Positions 1 to 7,691 of a stretch of DNA of 64,000 nucleotides are shown one piece after another. The stretch comes from Sagittula marina. GTDB taxonomy: Bacteria; Pseudomonadota; Alphaproteobacteria; Rhodobacterales; Rhodobacteraceae. The notes below the pieces were generated by a model that was given only the letters and a program-made list of their open reading frames with translations, searched no databases and was not told where the DNA came from. Numbering within the stretch: position 1 is the first letter of the stretch; every line of letters begins with the position of its first letter. A program made the position numbers and the translations under genes. The stretch spans positions 184,946 to 248,945 of the forward strand of contig NZ_JACIEJ010000008.1 of the NCBI RefSeq assembly GCF_014196795.1, written 5' to 3'.

Positions 1-1380
1 CGTGTTGGTGGGGGTGTTCGCCGGGCGCTTGACGAATTCGCCGTGGCCCTCGCGCGAGGTCAGCGTGCCGTCGGTGACGGAGACATGGCCACGGGAGAGC
101 ACGAAGCGGGGCAGGCCTTTGACCTTCTTGCCCTCGAAGACGTTGTAGTCGATGGCGCTGGTCTGGGTTGCAGCCGAGATCGTCTTTTCCTTGTTCGGGT
201 CGAGCACGAGGATATCGGCGTCCGATCCGACGCGGATCGCGCCCTTGCGCGGGTAGCAGTTCAGGATCTTGGCGATGTTGGTGGAAGTGACGGCAACGAA
301 CTCCTCCGGCGTCAGGCGGCCCGTGCCGACGCCTTCGGTCCAGAGCATCGGGATGCGATCTTCCAGCCCGCCTGTGCCGTTGGGGATCTTGGTGAAATCG
401 CCGACGCCGTAGCGCTTTTGTTCCGTGGAGAACGCGCAGTGATCCGTCGCGACGACCGACAGCGACCCGGACATGAGGCCGGCCCAGAGGCTGTCCTGAT
501 GCTGCTTGTTGCGGAACGGGGGCGACATGACGCGGCGTGCGGCGTGGTCCCAATCGGTGTTGAAGTATTCCGACTCATCCAAGGTGAGGTGCTGAATCAG
601 CGGCTCGCCCCAGACGCGCTTGCCCTGCTGGCGGGCGCGGCGGATGGCTTCGTGCGCTTCCTCGCAGGAGACGTGCACCACGTAGAGCGGCACACCGGCC
701 ATGTCGGCGATCATGATGGCGCGGTTTGCGGCCTCGCCCTCGACCTGCGGCGGGCGGGAATAGGCGTGCGCCTCCGGCCCTGTGTTGCCTTCGGCCAGCA
801 GCTTGGCGGAGAGTTCTGCCACAACGTCGCCGTTTTCGGCATGGACCATGGCAATCGCACCAAGCTGACCGAGGCGCTGGAACGAGGCATACATCTCGTC
901 GTCGTTCACCATCAGCGCGCCCTTGTAGGCCATGAAGTGCTTGAAGGTGGTGATGCCGCGATCCTCGACCACGGTTTTCATCTCGTCGAACACCTGCTCG
1001 CTCCACCACGTGACGGCCATGTGGTAGGAGTAGTCGCAATGGGCGCGCCCCGCCTTGTTGTCCCACATTTGCAGCGCGTCCAGCAGACCCTGACCGGGGG
1101 AGGGCAGGGCGAAGTCGATCACCATCGTGGTGCCGCCCATCAGCGCGGCCTGTGTCCCCGTGTCAAAGTTGTCGGTGGAATAGGTGCCCATGAACGGCAT
1201 TTCGAGGTGGGTGTGCGGATCGATGCCGCCGGGCATGACGTAGCAGCCTGTGGCGTCCAGTTCTGTATCGCCGGACAGCCCTTCGCCGATCTCGATGATC
1301 TTGTCGCCGTCGACGAGGACGTCCGCCTTGTAGCTGAGGTCCGCGGTGACGACTGTGCCGTTCTTGATGACGGTGCTCAT
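1..1380 (-). CDS. hydA: Dihydropyrimidinase (D-hydantoinase), 3' end cut by the window
   Basis: Cyclic amidohydrolase that opens dihydrouracil or dihydrothymine to the N-carbamoyl beta-amino acid, step 2 of reductive pyrimidine breakdown, in the cytosol. The 460 visible codons begin MSTVIKNGTV. They carry the metal-binding HTH (His56/His58), the lysine that is carbamylated in this family (Lys153 in AYKG), His180 in HAENGD, a later His in VHVSCEEAH and the Asp of TDHCAF, so the active site looks complete. The C-terminal end and stop codon lie left of position 1. The start codon overlaps the stop of the upstream 114-residue gene (ATGA), which suggests coupled translation. The neighbouring amidohydrolase, preA, preT and rutR support pyrimidine rather than general hydantoin use. 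The family call is firm; exact substrate is inferred from context. Confidence 0.95.
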   Translation of the reverse strand, partial: MSTVIKNGTVVTADLSYKADVLVDGDKIIEIGEGLSGDTELDATGCYVMPGGIDPHTHLEMPFMGTYSTDNFDTGTQAALMGGTTMVIDFALPSPGQGLLDALQMWDNKAGRAHCDYSYHMAVTWWSEQVFDEMKTVVEDRGITTFKHFMAYKGALMVNDDEMYASFQRLGQLGAIAMVHAENGDVVAELSAKLLAEGNTGPEAHAYSRPPQVEGEAANRAIMIADMAGVPLYVVHVSCEEAHEAIRRARQQGKRVWGEPLIQHLTLDESEYFNTDWDHAARRVMSPPFRNKQHQDSLWAGLMSGSLSVVATDHCAFSTEQKRYGVGDFTKIPNGTGGLEDRIPMLWTEGVGTGRLTPEEFVAVTSTNIAKILNCYPRKGAIRVGSDADILVLDPNKEKTISAATQTSAIDYNVFEGKKVKGLPRFVLSRGHVSVTDGTLTSREGHGEFVKRPANTPTNT

Positions 1381-1721
1381 GTGATTACTCCCTGTGGTGA
1401 GTTCGTTGTGTCGGTGGTTTCGCTGCGCTTTGGCAGCCATTTTTGAATGAAATCCGCCGGGGTGTGGTGGCGCGGTTTTGCGTGGCGCGGGGTCCCTGCG
1501 CCCCTGAGGGCACTGATGCGCGCCGCGAAGTTCGGACGGGGAAGGATGTCTTCCGGCTGGGATGGCGTTCGCGAGACCGCATCGGTCTGATGGATCGGGC
1601 GGACGGGCGCCTGTGCCTCCTCCGGCGCGGCGTGGGTGATGGGGAGGATCTGCGCAACAGGCATACGGAAGCTTTCGCCAATAGTGGCGCATGTCCGTGT
1701 GACTGCCTGACTGTGGCGCAT
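1377..1721 (-). CDS. Small hypothetical protein coupled to dihydropyrimidinase
   Basis: A 114-residue reading frame beginning MRHSQAVTRTCATIGESF. I recognise no domain. It is rich in Pro, Arg and Thr, has no clear membrane segment, and its C-terminal part (HTPADFIQKWLPKRSE) is basic. The start is backed by a strong Shine-Dalgarno (GAGGAGGG about five bases before ATG). The stop overlaps the hydA start (ATGA). These two signals are the main argument that it is translated. It sits between the amidohydrolase and hydA and would be co-transcribed with hydA. Function unknown. Confidence 0.55.
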   Translation of the reverse strand: MRHSQAVTRTCATIGESFRMPVAQILPITHAAPEEAQAPVRPIHQTDAVSRTPSQPEDILPRPNFAARISALRGAGTPRHAKPRHHTPADFIQKWLPKRSETTDTTNSPQGVIT

Positions 1722-1849
1722 CAGTTCCCTCCTCTGGAAGCGAGCAGCGCCGCACGGGAAAGGAAGGCAGCGCGCGTCAGGGTGGCCATCAGGCCTCCCG
1801 TTGGCAACCGCGCTGACGCGCCAACCCGGATCAGTGGCAGGCCGCTCAT
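1721..1849 (-). CDS. Possible 42-residue leader-type ORF upstream of the 114-residue gene
   Basis: Short frame beginning MSGLPLIRVGASARLPTGG and ending so that its TGA overlaps the next ATG (TGATG). Its last codons contain the Shine-Dalgarno of the following gene, so its translation could control that start. There is no good ribosome-binding site of its own and no recognisable domain. It may equally be chance. Confidence 0.22.
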   Translation of the reverse strand: MSGLPLIRVGASARLPTGGLMATLTRAAFLSRAALLASRGGN

Positions 1850-1932
1850 GCCGTGACCTTTGGTGCAACGCTTGCGGGGCCTCGTGCGTTGAGGGACGAA
1901 TTGCGACGAACCGACCCAGAAAAGGACACGTC

Positions 1933-2172
1933 ATGGCCGACGCCGACACAAAGACCCTGATGCGCGAGGCGCTCGACAACATGTTCGAGACCGCCACCAA
2001 CAATGGCAAGGACAGCCTTGAGGTGACGCCGGCAGAGCTGAAACAGGCCACCGAGGTCGAAGGCAAGACCCATCCCGAACCACTGGAAACCGCGCAGCAT
2101 GTCCTGCATGCCGAAGCGCGGGACGGCGACGAGATCAACGGCACGACGATCAAGTTTTCGCTGCCACGCTGA
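1933..2172 (+). CDS. Small acidic hypothetical protein
   Basis: A 79-residue protein beginning MADADTKTLMREALDN and ending TTIKFSLPR, with Shine-Dalgarno AAAGGA before the ATG. It is acidic, soluble in appearance, without Cys and without a recognised domain. It runs opposite to the pyrimidine genes on both sides and ends about 60 bases from the convergent stop of the amidohydrolase, so it is an independent gene rather than an operon member. Codon use resembles its neighbours. Function unknown. Confidence 0.6.
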   Translation: MADADTKTLMREALDNMFETATNNGKDSLEVTPAELKQATEVEGKTHPEPLETAQHVLHAEARDGDEINGTTIKFSLPR

Positions 2173-2231
2173 TGCCGTCGGGGGCAACGATGTGCCCCTG
2201 CGCCCCGTCGCCTTGATCCATGCGATGTGGA

Positions 2232-3494
2232 TCAAGCCACAACCTCCGCTGTTTCCAGAACCGCGTGCAACAACACGTCGGTGCCCGCCTTGGCCCAGTC
2301 CTTCGAGATGTCTTCGGCCTCGTTGTGCGACAACCCGTCGACGCAGGGGCACATTATCATCGCGGTCGGCGCGACGTCATTGATCCAGCAGGCGTCGTGG
2401 CCGGCGCCAGAGACAATGTTCATGTGGCTCAGGCCGAGACGTTCCACTGCGTTGCGCACGGCACTCACACAGCCCTCGTCAAAGGTGACGGGGTCGAAAT
2501 GGCCGGAGGGTTCGATGGACAGGCCAAGGCCCAGCTCGTCAGCGATCTCCTTGGCTTTCACCTCGAATTGCGAGCGCATGGAGGTCAGCTTTTCCAGGTC
2601 CGGGGACCGGAAATCCACGGTGAAGACGACCTTGCCGGGGATCACGTTGCGCGAGTTGGGATAGACATCGCAGTGGCCGACGGCACCGACCGCGTGGGGC
2701 TGATGGGCCATCGCGATCTGGTGGGCCGCCTCGGTCATGCGCGCCATGCCCAGCCCGGCGTTCACGCGCATGTTCATCGGAGTCGATCCGGTGTGCGCGT
2801 CCTTGCCGGTGACGGTGCATTCCAGCCACCACAGGCCTTGGCCATGGGTCACGACGCCGATGTCCTTGCCTTCGGCTTCGAGAATCGGGCCTTGTTCGAT
2901 GTGCAGCTCGAACATGGCGTGCATCTTGCGGTCGCCGACCTTTTCGTCCCCCTTCCAGCCGATGCGCTCCAGCTCCGCGCCGAATGTCTTGCCGTCCGCA
3001 TCTTCGCGGTCATAGGCCCACTCAAGCGTGTGCTTGCCCGCGAATACGCCGGAGGCCATCATGGCCGGGGCAAAGCGCGTGCCCTCCTCGTTGGTCCAGT
3101 TGGTCAGCACGATGGGGTGTTTCGTCTGGATGTTCAGATCGTTCAGCGTGCGCAGCACTTCGAGACCGCCAAGAACCCCCAGCACGCCATCGTATTTACC
3201 GCCGGTGGGCTGGGTGTCGAGGTGGCTGCCCATGTAAACCGGCAGCGCGTCAGGATCGGTGCCTTCGCGCCGGGCGAACATATTGCCCATCTCGTCGACG
3301 CCCATGGTGCATCCCGCGTCCTCGCACCACTTTTGATACAGGGCGCGGCCCTCGGCGTCCGCGTCGGTCAGGGTCTGGCGGTTGTTGCCGCCTGCAATGC
3401 CGGGTCCGATTTTGGCCATGTCCATCAGGCTGTCCCAAAGACGGTCCCCGTTGATGGTCATGTTCGCCGCGAGGTTTGCCGAAGCTGATGCCAT
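2232..3494 (-). CDS. Zn-dependent N-carbamoyl amidohydrolase (beta-ureidopropionase type, M20 family)
   Basis: A 420-residue M20-type metal hydrolase of the allantoate amidohydrolase/N-carbamoyl-amino-acid hydrolase family. It probably releases CO2 and ammonia from N-carbamoyl-beta-alanine to give beta-alanine, step 3 of the pathway. Visible family motifs are MGSHLDTQPTGGKYDG (metal His and bridging Asp), NEEGTRFAP (catalytic and metal Glu), ELHIEQGP (metal His) and GAGHDACW followed by CPCVDGLSHNEAE near the C-terminus. The ATG at 3494 was chosen because GGGAG lies eight bases upstream; a GTG three codons earlier overlaps that site. It is divergent from rutR with a RutR-type operator between them, so repression by RutR with relief by pyrimidines is likely. 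Activity on another carbamoyl amino acid is possible. Confidence 0.92.
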   Translation of the reverse strand: MASASANLAANMTINGDRLWDSLMDMAKIGPGIAGGNNRQTLTDADAEGRALYQKWCEDAGCTMGVDEMGNMFARREGTDPDALPVYMGSHLDTQPTGGKYDGVLGVLGGLEVLRTLNDLNIQTKHPIVLTNWTNEEGTRFAPAMMASGVFAGKHTLEWAYDREDADGKTFGAELERIGWKGDEKVGDRKMHAMFELHIEQGPILEAEGKDIGVVTHGQGLWWLECTVTGKDAHTGSTPMNMRVNAGLGMARMTEAAHQIAMAHQPHAVGAVGHCDVYPNSRNVIPGKVVFTVDFRSPDLEKLTSMRSQFEVKAKEIADELGLGLSIEPSGHFDPVTFDEGCVSAVRNAVERLGLSHMNIVSGAGHDACWINDVAPTAMIMCPCVDGLSHNEAEDISKDWAKAGTDVLLHAVLETAEVVA

Positions 3495-3539
3495 TTTATA
3501 CACTCCCGGTTGGTTGCCCCTTTTTGGGGTCCTTGCAAT

Positions 3540-3555
3540 TTGACCAAGTGGTCAA
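3540..3555. promoter_or_regulatory. RutR operator
   Basis: TTGACCAAGTGGTCAA is a perfect palindrome with seven-base arms and a two-base centre. It matches the known E. coli RutR consensus TTGACCAnnTGGTCAA at every fixed position. It lies between the divergent amidohydrolase and rutR starts, so it can serve both autoregulation and control of the catabolic gene. Confidence 0.9.
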
Positions 3556-3643
3556 AACAACGCTACCAAAGGTCGAGTTTCAGTCAAGCGTTCCGCTGCC
3601 AGTAACGGCGTTTGCATAAAGATTAAGCATAAGAGGCCGAGAT

Positions 3644-4279
3644 ATGGACGGGAAATTGGCGACACCACGACCGGGTGAACCGAAACGGACGGGAACACGC
3701 ATCCAGAAAGAAAAGCGCGCCGCCATTCTGGAGGCTGGCCTGACGGTCTTTGCCGAAGCCGGATTTCGCGGCGCCACGCTGGACCGCATCGCAGGAGAGG
3801 CGGGTCTCTCGAAGCCGAACCTGCTGTATTATTACCCGTCGAAAGAGGCCATCTACGACGCGCTCTTGCGCGATTTGCTGGCGAACTGGCTCGATCCGCT
3901 CAAGTGTCTGGACCCTGAGGGCGAGCCGGTGACGGAGCTTTTGGCCTATGTCCGCCGCAAGCTGGAAATGAGTCGCGATTTTCCGAGGGAAAGCAGGCTG
4001 TTCGCCAACGAGATCCTGTCGGGCGCGCCGGAGATCCTGCCGGTTCTGGAGGGGGAATTGCGCGAATTGGTCGAAAAGACTGCACTGGTGATCGACGGTT
4101 GGGTGGCGGACGGGCGACTCGCTCCGGTCGACCCGCGGCACCTGCTGTTTTCGATCTGGGCGCAGACGCAGCATTATGCGGATTTCGACGTGCAGGTGCG
4201 CGCGGTGCTGGGCGGGCCGGATTTCGACGGCGCGGCGCGGCATCTGGACTTGATGTTTCGCCGGATCTTGGAGGTCTGA
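3644..4279 (+). CDS. rutR: TetR-family pyrimidine regulator RutR
   Basis: A 211-residue TetR-type repressor. The N-terminal helix-turn-helix lies at about residues 22-68 (ATLDRIAGEAGLSKPNLLYYY). The C-terminal ligand domain includes the SRDFPRESRLFANEILSGAP stretch typical of RutR/YcdC. Known RutR proteins bind uracil or thymine, which releases DNA. The identity is strengthened by the perfect RutR operator about 90 bases upstream of the start and by the pyrimidine catabolic genes on both sides. It is divergent from the amidohydrolase and convergent with preA. Confidence 0.93.
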   Translation: MDGKLATPRPGEPKRTGTRIQKEKRAAILEAGLTVFAEAGFRGATLDRIAGEAGLSKPNLLYYYPSKEAIYDALLRDLLANWLDPLKCLDPEGEPVTELLAYVRRKLEMSRDFPRESRLFANEILSGAPEILPVLEGELRELVEKTALVIDGWVADGRLAPVDPRHLLFSIWAQTQHYADFDVQVRAVLGGPDFDGAARHLDLMFRRILEV

Positions 4280-4408
4280 GGACCACTGAAGAGATGAAGT
4301 GTGTGCCAGCGGAGACAGTGTTTGCCCGTCGGCTTTGGCTCAAAAACAGCGCGGCGCGCGCAAGATGCCGATCCTGCGCGCGCCAAGGGTCAAGTCACGC
4401 CAAAGCGC

Positions 4409-5713
4409 TTATTCGGCTGCCTGCGCCGACGGGTTGTTGGGGTGCTGTGTCCAGTTGCCCGGTTCGGCAGAGACTTCGCGGCCCGTGCGGGGATCGACGA
4501 CGCCGGGGGCGAGCTCTTCCATCGTGATGCAGTTTTCCACCGGACAGACATCGACGCAGAGGTTGCAGGCCACGCATTCCGCGTCGTTGACCTCGAACGT
4601 GCGGTCCTCGTGCATCCAGATCGCCTGGTGGGAGGTGTCCTCGCAGGCGGCAAAGCAGCGGCCGCATTTGATGCAGTCGTCCTGGCTGATCCGCGCCTTT
4701 GTCACGTAGTTGAGGTTCAGATACTGCCAGTCGGTGACGTTCGGGACACCCTTGCCGATGAACTCGGACGTGCTGGTGTAGCCCTTTTCATCCATCCACT
4801 GCGACAGGCCGCGCTTCATCTCTTCGACGATCTTAAAGCCGTAGGTCATGGCGGCGGTGCAGACCTGCACGTTGCCCGCGCCCATGACCATGAATTCGGC
4901 CGCATCGCGCCACGTTGTCACGCCGCCGATGCCGGAGATCGGCAGGCCGTGAGTGTTCGGATCGCGGGCGATTTCGGCGACCATGTTCAGGGCAATGGGT
5001 TTGACCGCGGGGCCGCAATAGCCGCCGTGGGTGCCCTTGCCGTCGATGGTCGGTTCGGGGGCAAACAGGTCGAGGTCCACGGAGGTGATGGAGTTGATCG
5101 TGTTGATCAGCGAAACCGCATCCGCGCCGCCATTCTTGGCCGCCTGTGCCGGGCCGCGAATGTCGGTGATGTTGGGTGTCAGTTTCACGATGACGGGGCG
5201 GTCGTAATACTGCTTGCACCAGCGGGTGACCATCTCGATGTATTCCGGCACCTGACCCACGGCGGACCCCATGCCGCGTTCCGCCATGCCGTGCGGGCAA
5301 CCGAAGTTCAGCTCGATCCCGTCGGCGCCGGTTTCCATGACGCGGGGCAGGATGGCCTTCCACGACGCCTCGTCACAGGGCACCATGATGGAGGCGATCA
5401 GCGCGCGGTCGGGGTAGTCCGCTTTGACGCGCGCCATTTCCTCCAGGTTGGTTTCCAGCGGGCGGTCGGTGATCAGCTCGATGTTGTTGAGCCCCATCAG
5501 GCGACGGTCTGCGCCGTAGATCGCGCCGTATCGCGGGCCATTGACGTTGACCACGGGCGGGCCTTCGGCGCCGAGGGTCTTCCAGACGACGCCGCCCCAG
5601 CCGGCCTCGAACGCGCGGCGAACGTTGTATTCCTTGTCCGTGGGCGGCGCCGAGGCCAGCCAGAACGGGTTGGGAGATTTGATGCCGATGAAATCAGTGG
5701 TGAGGTCAGCCAT
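4409..5713 (-). CDS. preA: NAD-dependent dihydropyrimidine dehydrogenase subunit PreA
   Basis: Catalytic FMN subunit (434 residues) that, with PreT, interconverts uracil or thymine and the dihydropyrimidine, step 1 of the reductive pathway. The N-terminal dihydroorotate-dehydrogenase-like barrel begins MADLTTDFIGIKSPNPFWLA and contains ELNFGCPHGM, with the catalytic Cys region, and VKLTPNITD. The C-terminal part has two 4Fe-4S motifs, CIKCGRCFAAC and CVACNLCVDVCP, for electron transfer. The ATG at 5713 follows AAGGAG by eight bases; an upstream in-frame start lacks this. It lies 72 bases after preT in the same direction, forming a preT-preA operon. Confidence 0.96.
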   Translation of the reverse strand: MADLTTDFIGIKSPNPFWLASAPPTDKEYNVRRAFEAGWGGVVWKTLGAEGPPVVNVNGPRYGAIYGADRRLMGLNNIELITDRPLETNLEEMARVKADYPDRALIASIMVPCDEASWKAILPRVMETGADGIELNFGCPHGMAERGMGSAVGQVPEYIEMVTRWCKQYYDRPVIVKLTPNITDIRGPAQAAKNGGADAVSLINTINSITSVDLDLFAPEPTIDGKGTHGGYCGPAVKPIALNMVAEIARDPNTHGLPISGIGGVTTWRDAAEFMVMGAGNVQVCTAAMTYGFKIVEEMKRGLSQWMDEKGYTSTSEFIGKGVPNVTDWQYLNLNYVTKARISQDDCIKCGRCFAACEDTSHQAIWMHEDRTFEVNDAECVACNLCVDVCPVENCITMEELAPGVVDPRTGREVSAEPGNWTQHPNNPSAQAAE

Positions 5714-5785
5714 GGGTGTGCTCCTTGAGGGCCGCGCCTTTGGCACGCGTGTCGTCTGAGTGTTCGGAAAGCAGGGAAACCGGGG

Positions 5786-7120
5786 TCATTGCGCTGTGCC
5801 CATGAGGGTCGCGTGAATGTCCTCGGCGGCATCGCGGCCATCGGCGACAGCGACCACTGTGAGGTCTTCGCCCTTGGTGCAATCGCCGCCGGCCCAGACG
5901 CCCTTGGCCGAGGTGCGGCCCGCGCCGGTGACGGCGATCTTGCCGTGGTCCAGATCGGGGCCGTCGAAGGCCGCGAAGGTCTGGCCGATGGCGCGGAACA
6001 CCTGGTCGGCGCGCAGGCGGAGGGTTTCGCCGGTGCCCTTGAGCTTGCCGTTCTCGGAGGTGGTGTATTCCAGTTCGATCTCCGTGGCGGTGCCATTGCC
6101 GTGGATGGCCTTTGGCATGGTCTCAGACAGGATGCGCACGCCCTTGGCGGTGGCGAGGTCCTGTTCGTAGCGGCTGGCAGGCATTTCGGCCTGCGTCCGA
6201 CGGTAGGAGATGGTGACGTTCTCCGCGCCCAGCAGCTTTGCCTGAACGGCGGCGTCTACGGCGGTCATGCCGCCACCGATGACAACGACGTCGCGGCCAA
6301 TGGTCAGTTTCGACAGGTCGGCGGCCTGACGGAGGTCCTCGATGAAGGAAACGGCGTCGGCCACGCCGCCCTTGTCGTTGCCGTCGCAGGTAAGGGCGTT
6401 GACCGCGCCGAGGCCGATCCCGAGAAAGACCGCGTCGAAGTCGGTTTGCAGCTCGTTGAGCGTGAAATCTTCGCCCAGTTTGCGGCCGGTGTGCAGGGTG
6501 ATTCCGCCGATCTGCATCAGCCAGTCGACCTCGCGCGCGGCAAAGTCCTCGGTCGATTTATAGGCGGCGATGCCGTATTCGTTCAGGCCGCCGGGCTTTG
6601 GCTTGGCGTCAAACAGGCTGACCGTGTGGCCATGCATCGCCAGACGGTGCGCACAGGCGAGGCCCGCAGGCCCGGCCCCGACGACAGCGACGGTCTTGCC
6701 GGTTTCAGCCGCGCGGGTGAACGGATGGCTGTTGGCGCGCATCACGGCGTCGGTGGCGTAGCGTTGCAGGCGCCCGATCTCCACCGGTTTGTGCTCTGCG
6801 GTCATCCGCACGCAGGCCTCTTCGCAGAGCGTCTCGGTGGGGCAAACGCGGGCGCACATGCCGCCAAGAATGTTCTGTTCCAGAATGGTGCGGGCCGAGG
6901 CCTCCGGCTGGCCGGTGCTGATCTGGCGGATGAACAGCGGGATGTCGATGTCCGTCGGACAGGCGGTCACGCATGGTGCATCATGGCAGAAGTAGCACCG
7001 GTCGGCGGCGACGGCAGCCTCGTGCGGATCAAGCGGCGCGTGCAGATCCGAGAAGTTGTCGACGAGCGTCGTGGTGTCGAGGCGGCTTGCGGCCAGTCCC
7101 GGTGTGCGGGGGCTGTTCAT
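5786..7120 (-). CDS. preT: NAD-dependent dihydropyrimidine dehydrogenase subunit PreT
   Basis: Flavoprotein subunit (444 residues) that passes electrons between NAD(H) and PreA. The N-terminal ferredoxin-like region has CYFCHDAPCVTACP and MCARVCPTETLCEEAC iron-sulfur cysteine motifs. It is followed by an FAD-binding GAGPAGLACAHRL fingerprint at roughly residue 130 and a second Rossmann motif VIGGGMTAVDAA for NAD(P)H. The overall plan matches the glutamate-synthase small-subunit-like fold of PreT. The ATG at 7120 follows GGGAG at about eight bases; a longer frame to 7297 has no supporting start. It is the first gene of the preT-preA operon, with a degenerate RutR-like palindrome about 63 bases upstream. 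Confidence 0.95.
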   Translation of the reverse strand: MNSPRTPGLAASRLDTTTLVDNFSDLHAPLDPHEAAVAADRCYFCHDAPCVTACPTDIDIPLFIRQISTGQPEASARTILEQNILGGMCARVCPTETLCEEACVRMTAEHKPVEIGRLQRYATDAVMRANSHPFTRAAETGKTVAVVGAGPAGLACAHRLAMHGHTVSLFDAKPKPGGLNEYGIAAYKSTEDFAAREVDWLMQIGGITLHTGRKLGEDFTLNELQTDFDAVFLGIGLGAVNALTCDGNDKGGVADAVSFIEDLRQAADLSKLTIGRDVVVIGGGMTAVDAAVQAKLLGAENVTISYRRTQAEMPASRYEQDLATAKGVRILSETMPKAIHGNGTATEIELEYTTSENGKLKGTGETLRLRADQVFRAIGQTFAAFDGPDLDHGKIAVTGAGRTSAKGVWAGGDCTKGEDLTVVAVADGRDAAEDIHATLMGTAQ

Positions 7121-7182
7121 GGCTGGCGTCTCCCTGTGGTGATTTGCTGTTGTTGTTGCAAACACAGTGCCACAGGTTGAAA

Positions 7183-7200
7183 TTTTATCAATTGGTAAAA
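7183..7200. promoter_or_regulatory. Candidate second RutR-type operator upstream of preT
   Basis: TTTTATCAATTGGTAAAA is an 18-base palindrome with one mismatch between arms and an AT centre. It keeps the CAnnTGGT core of the RutR site but differs at several flanking positions. Its place 63-80 bases before the preT start suits a repressor site. Weaker than the site at 3540. Confidence 0.5.
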
Positions 7201-7691
7201 AATGGAATGAGGGCGGTTTCCGTGGAGTTTGCTTATTTATCGGGCAGGCGTGCTTGTCGCTGTCTGTCGCGTCGCAGAGTTTTTTACAGTCCGTCACCGA
7301 AACTTTTACAGCAACGCGATTTTGGCGGGGGCTTGTCCCCCTTGAAGCCCTCCTTGCCGTCAGGTGCTCATCCCGCCCGTCAGGTTCGTGGCGTTGATCA
7401 TATGGCCGTCGAAGTCGTTGCCGTTCACCAGCCCGCCGTCACGTTGTCGTCCACGTCCTCCGCCTGCGCATGGATGCCAGTAAACCACTTGTGACATGGC
7501 CCCGGCGACCGCTTCGGCAATCGCGTCCGCCCCGGCCATCTGTGCGCTTCGGAGGGCAACCGCATCCTGCGGAACGCTTGAATCCTTATGGCGCAGCGCG
7601 GCGATGCACCGCCTGACCAGGTCCGCGGGGCGGTGGACCTCTGTGGGCGACAGTGGCAGGATCACGCAAACACTTGATGGGAAAGACAGGT
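7201..7691. other. Intergenic stretch with a possible decayed coding remnant on the minus strand
   Basis: No convincing intact gene lies here. On the minus strand, about 7640 down to 7360 stays open and reads PADLVRRCIAALRHKDSS followed later by FDGHMINATNLTGGMST. The last piece faintly recalls the C-terminal end of short-chain dehydrogenases, which often neighbour SMP-30 genes, but the match is too weak for a call. The part next to preT carries its promoter region. Confidence 0.25.

Noticed and set aside
43..1446. Long plus-strand open frame across the dihydropyrimidinase gene
   Set aside because: It is the antisense shadow of a clear hydantoinase with all metal ligands; its translation has no family features.
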